Of a DNA stretch of 64,000 nucleotides, positions 34,529 to 47,480 are shown piece after piece. The DNA lies in contig NC_090766.1 of the NCBI RefSeq assembly GCF_036898095.1, forward strand, positions 40,986,209-41,050,208, in the 5' to 3' direction. The number at the start of each line of letters is the position of its first letter. Position 1 is the first letter of the stretch. Origin of the DNA: Palaemon carinicauda. Its lineage: Eukaryota; Arthropoda; Malacostraca; Decapoda; Palaemonidae. The notes below the pieces were generated by a model that searched no databases, was not told the DNA's origin, and saw nothing but the letters and a program-made list of their open reading frames with translations. The position numbers were made by a program, and so were the translations under genes.

Positions 34529-34800
34529 ATTGTTATTATTATTATCATTATTATTATTATTATCATTATTATTGTTGTTGTTGTTGTTGTTGTTGTTGTT
34601 ACTTGCAAGCTACAACCCTAGTTGGAAAAGCAGGATGCTATAAGCACAGGGGCTCCAACAAGGAAAATAACCCAGGGAGGAAAGGAAAAGAAGAAACAAA
34701 TAAACTACAAAAAAAAAGTAATTAACAATCAAAATAAGGTATTTTAAGAACAGTAACAGCATTAAAATAAATATTTTATATATTAACAGAGGTAAGGAAA
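34529..34800 (-). repeat. TAA-tailed retroposon, copy 3
   Basis: The tail is a mixed (ATT)n plus (GTT)n run (34530-34600), followed by AGCTACAACCCTAGTTGGAA and GGAAAATAACCCAGGGAGGA. Confidence 0.75.
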
Positions 34801-35069
34801 TTAGTCTCTTTTTCATGATCAAAAGATGAATAGGAAGAAGAAAATAAAAGAAATGGCATAGAAAGGAAACGTTAAAAGAGAGCCAATATAGGTAAATAAA
34901 AGAAGAAAAAAAATAAAGCTGAATAATGTATGATATCACAAAACTTTTGTAGCTCTCTTGATCCCAGAGGGACTGCTCTTACATCTCCAGATACTGTAAT
35001 CTTTTAGCTACTAACGCAGTACAGTCTGTAGAGTCTTTTGTAGAAAGTAAAAGCAGTTGTATTAAACTT

Positions 35070-35137
<68 letters not shown>

Positions 35138-35245
35138 GTTAAGCTGCAACCTTAGTTGGAAAAGTAGGGTGCTATAAGGCCAAGGACTCCAACGGCGAAA
35201 AATAGCCTAGTGAGTAAAGAAAATAAGGAAATTAATAAACTACAT
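35070..35245 (-). repeat. TAA-tailed retroposon, copy 4, with CT tail
   Basis: The family body (TTAAGCTGCAACCTTAGTTG, ATAGCCTAGTGAGTAAAG) is preceded by (CT)n at 35071-35136 instead of (ATT)n, so the tail tract differs from other copies. Confidence 0.7.
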
Positions 35246-35254
35246 GAGAAGTAT

Positions 35255-35554
<300 letters not shown>

Positions 35555-35738
35555 TCAGGGCACAAGCTCTGTGAAATACTGTTACTACATTAAAAACAGT
35601 AATGAAACACATCTACATTAAAAGAAATTAATGACATCATGATGTCAGCCGCTCAATATCGAGAAATACATATCACAAATTTAAGGAATATCTATTTTCA
35701 TCAAATCCCCTTTCAGGTGAAGGTGAGGTCTGATGTCT

Positions 35739-36047
35739 TAAAGGTTTAGAGGCCGCTCATGAATGGCAGGGGCATATCGAGCAGGACAAATGCCATAGAG
35801 ACTGACCATATTACATATGCTCAGCGCCCAAGCCACCTCTCCACCTAAGCCAGGACCAAGAAGGGCCATGCAATGGTTGCTGATGACTCAGCAGATAGAC
35901 CTATAGGCTCCTCCAAACCATTAATCTTTAACTCACAAGGATGGTGAGGTTGCTGCGACCAAAGAAACTAACGACTTTGAACGGGACTCGAACTTCAGTC
36001 TGGCGTTTACCAGTCAGAAATGTTACCACATCGGCCACCACAACCCC
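35739..36047 (-). repeat. tRNA-derived SINE, copy 3
   Basis: Full-length-looking copy: AGGCCGCTCATGAATGGCAG at the tail side; CCAAGCCACCTCTCCACC; TGACTCAGCAGATAGACC; and on the - strand the tRNA-like head with a decayed B box and GGCCGATGTGGTAAC. Confidence 0.8.
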
Positions 36048-36435
36048 AAAAAAAAAACAATAGAAAAAAGAAATCTGGAATTTGTATTTCTTTATACAAT
36101 GAAAACAATCCATCATTAACAAGTTAAATAGTTAATCTATTAACTAATCATGTCTTTTCTAATCAGGCAACACATTTCAAGAGTTCCTCGCGTCTCTTCC
36201 ACTCAGTTGAACTTGATTTTTGACGACTCTTCGAAATGAATAATGTCAACTGACACAAAGGACATCAGGGAAGAGGGACGTTAATGAGCCCTGTCGCTGC
36301 TAATCTATTGCATAATCGAATGTCGATGATTATTCCAAAATTAAGTGATTGCTGAATCTAGCACAGCGGAATTGGATTAGCATAATTTTAGGTCAAAAGT
36401 TTTTAGGTTGTCTTTGTTATGACTTTTTCAATTAA
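36048..36435. other. Spacer, nothing recognised
   Basis: About 390 bp of mixed-composition DNA between a SINE and the 86-bp satellite. No ORF or repeat family was recognised. Confidence 0.5.
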
Positions 36436-38622
36436 GAGATCATTAAGATTATCAGAAACAAGACCTTTTTTGTGTGTGTGTTTTTGGAGTTTTGAGGTAT
36501 AATGAGTTTTGGACAACAATGAAGATTTCATTAGGATTATCAGAAACAGGACCTTTTTCTTCTGTCTTTTTGGAGATGTGGGGTATAACAAGTTTTAGAC
36601 AACAATAAAGACATCATTAGGATTATCAGAAACAGGACCTTTATCTTTTGTCTTTTTGGAGATGTGGGGTATAACGAGTTTTAGACAACAATAAAGACAT
36701 CATTAGGATTATCAGAAACAGGACCCTTTTCTGTTGTCTTTTTGGAGATGTGGGGTATAACGAGTTTTAGACAACAATAAAGACATCATTAGGATCATCA
36801 GAAACAGAACCTTTTTCTGTTGTCTTTTTGGAGATGTGGGGTATAATGAGTTTTGGACAACAATGAAGATTTCATTAGGATTATCAGAAACAGGACCTTT
36901 TTCTTCTGTCTTTTTGGAGATGTGGGGTATAACGAGTTTTAGACAACAATAAAGACATCATTAGGATTATCAGAAACAGGACCTTTTTCTTCTGTATTTT
37001 TGGAGATGTGGGGTATAACGAGTTTTAGACAACAATAAAGACATCATTAGGATTATCAGAAACAGGACCTTTTTCTGTTGTCTTTTTGGAGATGTGGGGT
37101 ATAATGAGTTTTAGACAACAATGAAGATTTCATTAGGATTATCAGAAACAGGACCTTTTTCTTCTGTCTTTTTGGAGATGTGGGGTATAACGAGTTTTAG
37201 ACAACAATAAAGACATCATTAGGATTATCAGAAACAGAACCTTTTTCTGTTGTCTTTTTGGAGATGTGGGGTATAATGAGTTTTGGACAACAATGATGAT
37301 TTCATTAGGATTATCAGAAACAGGACCTTTTTCTGTTGTCTTTTTGGAGATGTGGGGTATAACGAGTTTTAGACAACAATAAAGACATCATTAGGATTAT
37401 CAGAAACAGGACCTTTTTCTTCTGTATTTTTGGAGATGTGGGGTATAACGAGTTTTAGACAACAATAAAGACATCATTAGGATTATCAGAAACAGGACCT
37501 TTTTCTTTTGTCTTTTTGGAGATGTGGGGTATAACGAGTTATAGACAACAATAAAGACATATTAGGATTATCAGAAACAGGACCTTTTTATTTTGTCTTT
37601 TTGGAGATGAGGGTATAACGAGTTTTAGACAACAATAAAGACATTATTAGGATTATCAGAAACAGGACCCTTTTCTGTTGTCTTTTTGGAGATGTGGGGT
37701 ATAATGAGTTTTAGACAACAATAAAGACATCATTAGGATTATCAGAAACAGGACCATTTTCTTTTGTCTTTTTGGAGATGTGGGGTATAACGAGTTTTAG
37801 ACAACAATAAAGACATCATTAGGATTATCAGAAACAGGACCTTTTTCTTTTATCTTTTTGGAGATGTGGGGTATAACGAGTTTTAGACAACAATAAAGAC
37901 ATCATTAGGATTATCAGAAACAGGACCATTTTCTTTTGTCTTTTTGGAGATGTGGGGTATAACGAGTTTTAGACAACAATAAAGACATCATTAGGATTAT
38001 CAGAAACAGGACCATTTTCTTTTGTCTTTTTGGAGATGTGGGGTATAACAAGTTTTAGACAACAATAAAGACATCATTAGGATTATCAGAAACAGGACCA
38101 TTTTCTTTTGTCTTTTTGGAGATGTGGGGTATAACGAGTTTTAGACAACAATAAAGACATCATTAGGATTATCAGAAACAGGACCTTTTTCTGTTGTCTT
38201 TTTGGAGATGTGGGGTATAGCGAGTTTTGGACAACAATGAAGATTTCATTAGGATTATCAGAAACAGGACCTTTTTTGTCTTTTTGGAGATTTGGGGTAT
38301 AATGAGTTTTGGACAATAAAGACATCAATAAGATTATCAGAAACAGGACCTTTATGTATTTATTTATTTATTTATTTTTTTTTTTTTTTGGAGAGTTGGG
38401 GCATATGGAGTTTTGGACAACAATAAAAACATCATTAAGATTAATAGAAACAGGACCTTTTTTTTTTTTTGTCTAATTGGAGATGTGGGGTATAATGGGT
38501 TTTGCACAACAAAGACATCATTAAGATTACCAAAAACAGGATCTTTTTTTGTGTTTTTGGAGATTTAGTGTATAATGAATTTTGGACAACGATAAAGACA
38601 TCATTAAGATTACTAGAAACAG
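36436..38622. repeat. 86-bp satellite, about 25 units
   Basis: Head-to-tail 86-bp units with GGAGATGTGGGGTATAACGA, ACAACAATAAAGACATCATT and AGGATTATCAGAAACAGGAC. The exact 86-bp step holds across most of the array (GTGGGGTATA at 36578, 36664, 36750). Two unit types differ at linked sites: TTAGACAACAATAAAGACATC and TTGGACAACAATGAAGATTTC, the second recurring every two to four units in the left half. Units after about 38260 are shorter and more diverged, as expected at an array edge. Confidence 0.95.
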
Positions 38623-39180
38623 TGCTTACTTTAGGGGGCCACTTAGCAGAACACAGATCTCCACCACGGCATCTTATTTCTCGACGTTTTGAACTGATTT
38701 TTGACGTTTTGCTCGTCCGTGACTTAACCTTTGACCTTCCAAAATTCAATCATTCCCCGCTCTTTACATACCAGTTTAAAATCCCTGCAAGTTTCATTAC
38801 TTTACGATTAAAATTGTGGACTTATGGTTGATGACTGGAATTTGACCTTTTGCTTGACCTTGACCTTCGACCATAATGCATTAATTGACGTGGATTTTCA
38901 TACACTCAAATAATAACCAAATTTTTAGTGTCTGTGACAACTATGCCCAAACTTATGGCTGATTAAGGGAATTGGTCATTTTGCTTGACCATGACATTGG
39001 CCTTTGAACTTGACCTTCCAAAATTGAATTATTTACTTCTTTTTACATAATAGTTAGTTCCTGCAAGTTTCATTACTCTACGACTAAAATTCTGGCCAGG
39101 AAGCTGTTCATAATCAAACACACAAACACAGTATCACACATAAAACATAACCTCCTTCCAACTTCGTTGACGAAGGTACT
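38623..39180 (+). repeat. Dispersed repeat rich in AGGTCA/TGACCT, copy 1
   Basis: Shares with 54715-55085 (opposite orientation) the phrases GCAAGTTTCATTACTCTACG, CTGGCCAGGAAGCTGTTCAT and AACCTCCTTCCAAC. Multiple TGACCTT strings occur (38727, 38840, 38855, 39018). No coding capacity. Confidence 0.75.
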
Positions 39181-39469
39181 AATGTTATTCATTATGTTAA
39201 TAAGAATATGAGGCTTTTATTATTAGAATAAAAAGTTATTCTACCGATTGTTTGATTAGAACAAAACATTTTTTCTGAAGCATTATCAATTAATTTTCAC
39301 TAGAATAGAAAGGGGTAACTTTTTCATGTACGTATTTATTTGATGGGACCTTTGTAAACAAGCCAATGGGTCTCGTGTGATTTGAACGCAGTTCATAGTA
39401 CTGAGTAACATTTATCATTATACGAAAAACAGTAAATTTAAATTTTTATGTAATGTGTTTGTTCTAATA
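39181..39469. other. AT-rich spacer
   Basis: Nothing recognised between the AGGTCA-rich repeat and the MITE. Confidence 0.5.
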
Positions 39470-39705
39470 CACTGTTAAAAACTTGCTGTAAAAACGGTAA
39501 AAATCCTGGAATAAATGTTTGAAGGCATTTACCATTTTAAAAAATGGTATATTCACGTAAAAAAATATTATTACGGCCACCAGCTGGTAAAAGATAATAA
39601 CAAAATAGGGTGAAATTACGGTCGCCTATATTTTACTGAAATACGGCTGAGACCAATATATTTTTTTCGGAGAATTTCCTATTAAAATTAAGGTTTTTAA
39701 CAGTG
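39470..39705. mobile_element. 236-bp MITE with CACTGTTAAAAAC ends
   Basis: Terminal inverted sequence CACTGTTAAAAAC at 39470 and GTTTTTAACAGTG ending at 39705, each flanked by TA (39468-39469, 39706-39707). TA duplication is typical of Tc1/mariner-type elements. No ORF, hence non-autonomous. Confidence 0.8.
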
Positions 39706-39984
39706 TACCTTTTTTTATTATACTGATCATGAAAACGTTCTTGAAATTTTGTTAGATTAAAAGCCACTTTTAACATTCTATCAATGTTTTTTTCTCTGGA
39801 ATGTTGGCTTATAAGCTCAAACTTAATTCTTGTATTTTATCCAAAGCTGGGCTCACTCTGGTCATAGTCCACCGCATAGCAAAATTGGGCATTTTGATTT
39901 TGAGATGATGTAAGCGTTTCGAGTTAATGTTTGTACATAAGAATTATATATGAGTAATATTTCTGTCTTGTCCAAATTATACAA

Positions 39985-40242
39985 AAGGGTACACTCGGGC
40001 ACACTAGTCTATCTAATTTCTCTTCATCTTGTTCTGTTAAAGTCTATATAGTTTGTATAGGATATATTTATTTTAATGATGTTACTCTTCTTAGAATATT
40101 TTATTTTTCCTTTTTTCCTTTCCTCACCGGGCTATTTTTCCCATTTGGAACCCCTGGGCTTATAGTATCCTGCTTTTCCAACGAGGGTAGTAGCTCAGCA
40201 AGTAATAATAATGATCATGATAATGATAACAATAACAATAAC

Positions 40243-40328
<86 letters not shown>
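39985..40328 (+). repeat. TAA-tailed retroposon, copy 5
   Basis: Begins near GGGTACACTCGGGCACAC, includes CCTTTCCTCACCGGGCTATT and TATCCTGCTTTTCCAACGAG, and ends in a long (TAA)n tail (40205-40328). Positive orientation. Together with 58850-59222 it defines the 5' boundary of the family. Confidence 0.8.
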
Positions 40329-40329
<1 letters not shown>

Positions 40330-40418
40330 GTTTGATATAAATCACTAATGGGAAAAATATGGTATTATATAATCTCAAGCATCTTATCAAATCATCTTCA
40401 GATTGTTCTGGTTATGGA

Positions 40419-40422
<4 letters not shown>

Positions 40423-40509
<87 letters not shown>
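40423..40509. repeat. (CT)n microsatellite plus 38-bp direct duplication
   Basis: About 85 bp of CT repeat. Directly after it, ATTAACTAAAGATAGGTACA with ACTTACCTACGAA is present twice in tandem (40509-40583). A further (CT)n lies at 40788-40840. Confidence 0.9.
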
Positions 40510-40513
<4 letters not shown>

Positions 40514-40583
40514 ACTAAAGATAGGTACAACTTACCTACGAATCTCTCATTAACTAAAGATAGGTACAACTTACCTACGAAAT

Positions 40584-41745
<1,162 letters not shown>

Positions 41746-41750
41746 ATATA

Positions 41751-42765
41751 GATAGATAGGTAGATATAGAGATAGACGCTTCAAAAGCAAAAACGGGGGA
41801 GCTTATTTCTCAGCTTCTGAATAAGCTAGAAAGATGTTCGAACCCAGGTTTTGAAGATAAACTTATAAGGGGTGGCCTAGGCTATGTGCGGATGTGACCA
41901 GGTAGTCACGTGGGGTAGGGTCACGGGACATGAGTTTTCAAAAGGTACTATAACGGCAATGCTTGTTTCTCAGCCTCTGAATCAGATAAAAAGACGTTTG
42001 ACCCCAGGTTTTGTAGGTCTGAGCTTAAATTGTGGCCTAGGCTATTTGCGGACGCATTTAGATGGTCACGTGGGGTAAGGTCACGTGACATAGATAGATA
42101 GGTAGATATAGAGATAGACGCTTCAAAAGCAAAAACGGGGGAGCTTATTTCTCAGCTTCTGAATAAGCTAGAAAGATGTTCGACCCCAGGTTTTGAAGAT
42201 AAACTTATAAGGGGTGTGTTAGGCTATGTGAGGATGTGACCAGGTGGTCACGTGGGGTAGGGTCACGTGATATGAGTTTTCAAAAGGTACTATTACGGCA
42301 ATGCTTGTTTCTCAGCCTCTGAATCAGCTAGAAAGACGTTTGACCCCAGGTTTTGTAGGTCTGAACTTAAATTGTGGCCTAGGCTATTTGCGGACGCATT
42401 TAGATGGTCACGTGGGGTAAGGTCACGTGACAGGTTTGAAATAGTATACTAGCGGGAACGCTTGTATATCGGCCCCCGAATGATATGAGCTACAAAGACG
42501 TTCGACCCCAAATTTTAAAACCATAGTCTTAGATTATTGCTATGATGGTTCGAATAATCATGTGATGTCACATTTGAAGTCACGTGATCTTTGTTATTGA
42601 ATGACTCCTTCTTCTGCTTATGATAATGTTCATTAGCTCTGTTTCTTAAGGAGTTAGAAAGACGTTCAACACAAGATTTTGAAAATCTGAACTTAGGTGT
42701 TGCCTACATTATGCTGGAATTTACCTTATTAACAATTATCTTGTGGGCTAAGGTAACATGAGAGA
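41751..42765. repeat. Satellite of 157-182-bp monomers with CACGTG palindromes
   Basis: Six monomers decay from left to right. Each begins near GCTT(A/G)TTTCTCAGCNTCTGAA and contains AGACGTTTGACCCCAGGTTT and GGCCTAGGCTAT, ending in a GTCACGTGGGGTAAGGTCAC motif. Monomers 1-2 are repeated as 3-4 with a 342-bp higher-order step (GATAGATAGGTAGATATAGA at 41751 and 42093). The last two monomers (42460 and 42632) are strongly diverged. No coding capacity. Confidence 0.88.
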
Positions 42766-43091
42766 TAACACGCTATTTCAGATGAGAGGTATGGAGTACT
42801 TTTTGACGCCCGAACAAGCTGCTCAGGTATTTTACTTTTAGTAGGTTAACGACATATATAAAGCTGCTTGACTTTTTGATTGTGTATGTTTGGTCCCATA
42901 ATGTTAGTAGATCACCTAGCTGCATAAGCTATTCTGTTCATACTGCAGCGAATTCTTCGGTGTTATCTGTGGGAAACTGTACGGGATTTGAGGCAGCCAG
43001 CAGTTCAGTTATGTAATAACGATGAAATTACGTCACGGCTACTGACCAAGGAATAGATAACATACGCTTGCGCAAAAAAAAGAGTGAAATT
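42766..43091. other. Spacer, nothing recognised
   Basis: About 325 bp between the CACGTG satellite and the inverted arm. No family or ORF was recognised. Confidence 0.5.
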
Positions 43092-43268
43092 TAAGCAAAA
43101 ACCGATAAATCGGTTGGAACCTTTGACCGGGAACGCCTCTCCATGTCCTAAAATAAAACAGAGAAAGAATTTTCATCTTTTCAATTGAGCGTCTGAAAGA
43201 ATTGATATAAAAAGAAAATTTTGACCGGGTGTCACCGGTCGCTTGCTTTTGACATTACCCATAGTCAT
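43092..43268 (+). repeat. Inverted arm, left (177 bp)
   Basis: Runs from TAAGCAAAAACCGATAAATC to ACATTACCCATAGTCAT and is the reverse complement of 44668-44846 at about nine positions in ten. It contains a small internal palindrome, ACCGATAAATCGGT, and the paired motifs GACCGGGTGTCACCGGTC. Confidence 0.9.
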
Positions 43269-43479
43269 GATGAGGAGTTGTCAATTTTTGAGAGAAGGTA
43301 GTAATGGTAATTGACTTATCTTTCATGTCAGTCACAGGACTTGGCGTTAAAGACTAATGTAGATCACACGGTAGCGTGTAGCATGTAGGTACGTCTTATA
43401 GGAACGAAAAGTTACTTGATAGATGTCCATGTTGATGTTTATTATAATGAGGGGGAATGAGGTTGATTGTAGAGATTAG

Positions 43480-44520
43480 GACATAATACTAATAGGTAAA
43501 AAATTCTCATAAGTTGTAGATAGGCGGTCAAGGAATGGATGTAGGAGGTACGAGGTAGATAGTAAGGGAAGTAAAAGGTAAACAAATTTTTAGGTAAACA
43601 AATAACGCGTATGGTAAGATGTAAAAGTAAATCTAAAGGTAAGTAAGATGTGACGGGTAACGGGTAGGAAGTAAGAGGTATGCCAGTGAATTAAGGGCTG
43701 AAAGGTAAGAAATGAAAGAGGCAGGGTACAAAAGAGAATGTGTAGAAAAGGTAGGAGGTAAAAGGTAAGAGGTAAGAGGTAGGAAGTAGAAGGTAAGAGG
43801 TAAGAGGTAGGATGTGGATGGTAGGAAGTAGGAAGTAGATAGTAAGAGGTAAGAGGTAAGAGGTAGGATGTGGATGGTAGGAAGTAGGAGGTATGCTAGT
43901 GAATTAAGCGTTGAAAGGTAAGAAATGAAAAAGGCAGGGTACAAAAGAAAATGTGTAGAAAAGGTAGGAGGTAAAAGGTAAGAGGTAAGAGGTAGGAAGT
44001 AGGAAGTAGAAGGTAAGAGGTAAGAGGTAGGATATGGATGGTAGGAAGTAGATGGTAAGAGGTAAGAGGTAGGATGTGGATGGTAGGAAGTAGGAAGTAG
44101 ATGGTAAGAGGTAGGAAGTAGAAGGTAAGAGGTAAGAGGTAGGATGTGGATGGTAGGAAGTAGAAGGTTGGAGGTAAGAGGTAGGAGGTATAAAGATCTA
44201 GGATGTAGGATAAAAGATGTAGGAGGTTGAGGGTAGGAGGTAAGAGATGTACCTCTTATAAGAGGTAAGCGGTAAGAGGTAGGAGGTAAGAGGCAAGATG
44301 TTATCTAGGAGGTAGGAGATAAGAGGTAGGAGGTAGGAAGTAAAAGATAGGGGGTAGGATGTAAGGGTAGAAGGTAGGATGTGGAGGGAAGGAGGTATCA
44401 CAGCGCTGGCAAGCGCGACTGGGGACATAAGTATATAGGATGAAGGATAAAAGATGAAGGAGGTAGGAGGTATAACTATAAGAATGCAGGATGTAGGAGG
44501 TAGGAGGTAAGAGGTAGAAA
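43480..44520 (+). repeat. GGTAAG/GGTAGG-rich array between inverted arms
   Basis: Irregular 7-bp-like words (GGTAAGA, GGTAGGA, AGTAGAA) with a 213-bp higher-order step: GGTATGC(C/T)AGTGAATTAAG at 43677 and 43890. About 25 GGTAAG occur on the + strand. CACAGCGCTGGCAAGCGCGA is embedded at 44399. The strand asymmetry is extreme (purine plus T on the top strand, almost no C). Confidence 0.9.
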
Positions 44521-44667
44521 GAAGAAACAAGGTAGGAAACAGGAAACACGTAGTAAGAGGTAATATCTATCAGAGGCTGGAGTTATAATGCGTTCCTCAG
44601 CATAGTATAGGTGTAGAATACTACATTTTATCTCCATGAATTGATCACAAGTCACAGTGTTTTGTTT

Positions 44668-44988
<321 letters not shown>

Positions 44989-44992
44989 ATTC

Positions 44993-45360
44993 CAAAATCT
45001 ATTTTTGGGTGAGATAGCCACGTCGTCCTGATGGACGGTTCCTTTAAGTAGCTTCCTAGGGTATATTTGACTACAGTGATATTCCCAGAGAATTTAACTT
45101 AAGGTCTCCAGAATTCTAACTCCTGGCGCAAATATCCTTAAAGTGTCTCCTTTTAGGATATCTCATAATATCAGGGGACGTATTCTTGACATGCCACATA
45201 GCAATCTGCACCCCGCATAGCGTTTATGCTTCGAGGGGAAAAGTGGCAAAATAAAAGAGGAGCCGATATTAAGTTCCTTTCCTCCATTACTGCTAAAGTA
45301 CCCTGATGGCACTATTCGTCCATCCAGATGACGCTATAATCACCGCCATCTTTATTCCTT
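44993..45360 (-). repeat. DIRS-b right inverted terminal repeat (low-coordinate end), terminus eroded
   Basis: Pairs with 53727-54048, except for an extra ~22 bases (near 45320-45341) not found in the partner. The ICR predicts a longer outer end containing CGGATTTTGAGCGAAGCG; that part is missing here. Confidence 0.88.
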
Positions 45361-45439
45361 GTAGCGTTAAGCCAGTACTTATTGATACAGTATTATTGGG
45401 AGGGATCCTGCCAAGGCCTTTCATGTAAAGGTGGGCAGG

Positions 45440-45536
45440 TCCATCAGGACGACATGGCTATCTCACCCAAAAATAGATTTTTCGCTTCGCTCAAAATCCG
45501 TTTTTTTGGGCTCAGGCCATGTCGTCCTGATGGAAG
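45440..45536 (-). repeat. DIRS-b internal complementary region (ICR)
   Basis: A 97-bp block with TCCATCAGGACGACATGGCT...AAAATCCG abutting TTTTTTTGGGCTCAGGCC...CTGATGGAAG, i.e. the joined complements of both ends. It preserves terminal sequence no longer present at 44993. Confidence 0.92.
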
Positions 45537-46458
45537 TTTATCAGAGCATTAATGTATCCGTGGATTTCCAGTCATGCCTTAAACCTCAAGACAATGTTTC
45601 CTTGGTCATGTAGACCTAAGAGACCTATGACATTACCGTTATATGTCATTTCCTCTAATCATAGACTATGCTAGTGCTTCCTGACCCCTACAGGGAAGAG
45701 TCAAACTAGACTCGGGCAAAGACTCGAAGTAGCATATATCATATTGCCAATCTAGCATTCAAAAGGACATACAGGTCTCACTGTATGTCTTTTAGCCAAA
45801 GTATGTATTTGTAATATGAACACAGGTGCATGTCAGCCACCATAGCATCAGAGGTATAGTAATCCAGACGTATACCACCAGAGGCAAGTTTGTATCTTGT
45901 ATTGAAACAAGTGGGTTTTAGGTAGAAAGGTTTGTTTATATATAGGAACAAAGTTACTACCTTTTTTATATTAATATGCAGAATAATAAGGAATAATGAA
46001 TGCTCTCACAAAATTTTATTAATATGTTTAGGGCGAAATAAGACGCACAAAACAATTAATCATTTATTGTCAAGCAATAAATAAATTTTCAGCATACATA
46101 CATAAAAATGCAAGTGAAATATTATTTATTAACATGGACAAACAGAATAAATTAGAAATAATTGTTTTACCTGAAAACAAACATTACCACTCACATGAAA
46201 ATTTGATAAATTTTCTTATGTCTTTCTGAGAAGTCTGTCTATTTACACTTGTGTAAAAACACATGGCACTTAGTGTTCAGTCTATGTTTTATCACCTTTG
46301 TACACTGGAACAGTCCATAATGAGGTAAGAGATGTACCTCTTATATGACATTTCACTCACCATGTTGCACTATAAAGTGCCAACATGTACACCCTATAGA
46401 ATTATAGTCCCACATAATTCACTGTTCCTCGCAGCACTAAGCGACAGGTTTTAGTACA
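45537..46458 (-). other. DIRS-b 3' non-coding region
   Basis: AT-rich, no ORF. It contains GTAAGAGATGTACCTCTTAT at 46324, a self-complementary word also found at 44240 in the GGTAAG array. Confidence 0.65.
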
Positions 46459-47480
46459 CTACCTGCCGCTACCACGAATCTTTTTAAGTTCTTGAACTTG
46501 CTTCGCGTAGTGTTTAAAGAACACTCTGGATGACTTCCATCCAGTAAATGAGCGAAGGCTTTTGAAATCCATGAGCTGGAAGAAATTTAACGGAGAAGCA
46601 ATTTTCCTAGGATCATGACCTGCGGGTGTACTGTCAGGATCCGCTCTGCGAATGAAGTAGGTTATCTTCCCCCTTAGTTGTTTTAGGGATAAGTTTGAGC
46701 CCGATGTTTCACCTTTAAAGAGCTGTCCTCCCCTGAAGTTTGAAGTTCTGCGAAGATAGACCTTTAGACTCTCCACTGAACACAGCGAGACATCTTGCTT
46801 CAGAGGGCAGATTCTACAGGGACCCCACCTCTTGGTGGGTAGCTTATTCTTGGCGAGAAACGTTGGGTCGGGAAAGAGATTTAGCTCTCCCGTTTCAGCA
46901 AACTGGATATGGCCTTCTTCCCTAGACAAGGCCACTATCTCACTAACTCTAGCCCCTGAGGCTAGAGCAAACAAGAATATAACTTTTTGAGTCAAATCTT
47001 TCAAAGAGCAAGTTTCATTGTCCAAACTTGAAGCAAAATGTAGTACCTTATCCAAAGACCATTAGATGGGTCTTGGAGGAGCTGCAGGCCTGAGCCTAGC
47101 ACAGGCCTTAGGGATTTTGTTAAAAATCTCATTAGACAAGTCTATTTGGAAAGCATAAAGCAAGGGCCTAGTCAAGGCAGATTTACACGTAATTATCGTG
47201 TTGACTGCTAAACCTTCCCCATGAAGGTGAATAAAGAAAGACAAAGCAGAAATCAGTCGAGATTTCTTTTGGATTTCTTGCCTTGACAAAGGCCACCCAC
47301 TTCTTCCAGGATGACTCATATTGCCTTCTAGTAGATTTTGACTTATATTCCTCTAAGAAGTCTATACTTTCTTTCGATATCAAAAACCTTTTCTTTACTG
47401 CTAGGGAGAGAAAAACATGAGATGAAGGTCTTGGGTTTTTTGTAATGAAGCGAAGACAGTCGACTTTTGTACTTGTTGAG
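46459..47480 (-). pseudogene. DIRS-b tyrosine recombinase, with core-binding region, disrupted
   Basis: The catalytic half (46459-47055) is open for 198 codons and has A-S-G-A-R-V-S-E-I-V, H-D-P-R-K and F-F-K-H-Y, the R, H-x-x-R and Tyr of tyrosine recombinases. Upstream lies the helical core-binding region (S-T-R-R-Q-Y-E-S-S-W-K-K-W and V-N-T-I-I-T-C-K-S-A-L-T-R), which DIRS-a lacks. Breaks: in-frame TAA at 47065, just before W-S-L-D-K-V, and a frameshift near 47250. It would resolve the circular intermediate into the genome if intact. Confidence 0.88.

Noticed and set aside
43480..44520. Telomeric or subtelomeric repeat
   Set aside because: The words are GGTAAGA/GGTAGGA, not the arthropod TTAGG unit, and the array is irregular with a 213-bp higher-order step.
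46459..47055. Host or phage-type tyrosine recombinase gene
   Set aside because: It lies within a DIRS element with RT, RNase H, ICR and inverted repeats, and contains a stop; it is a retrotransposon domain.
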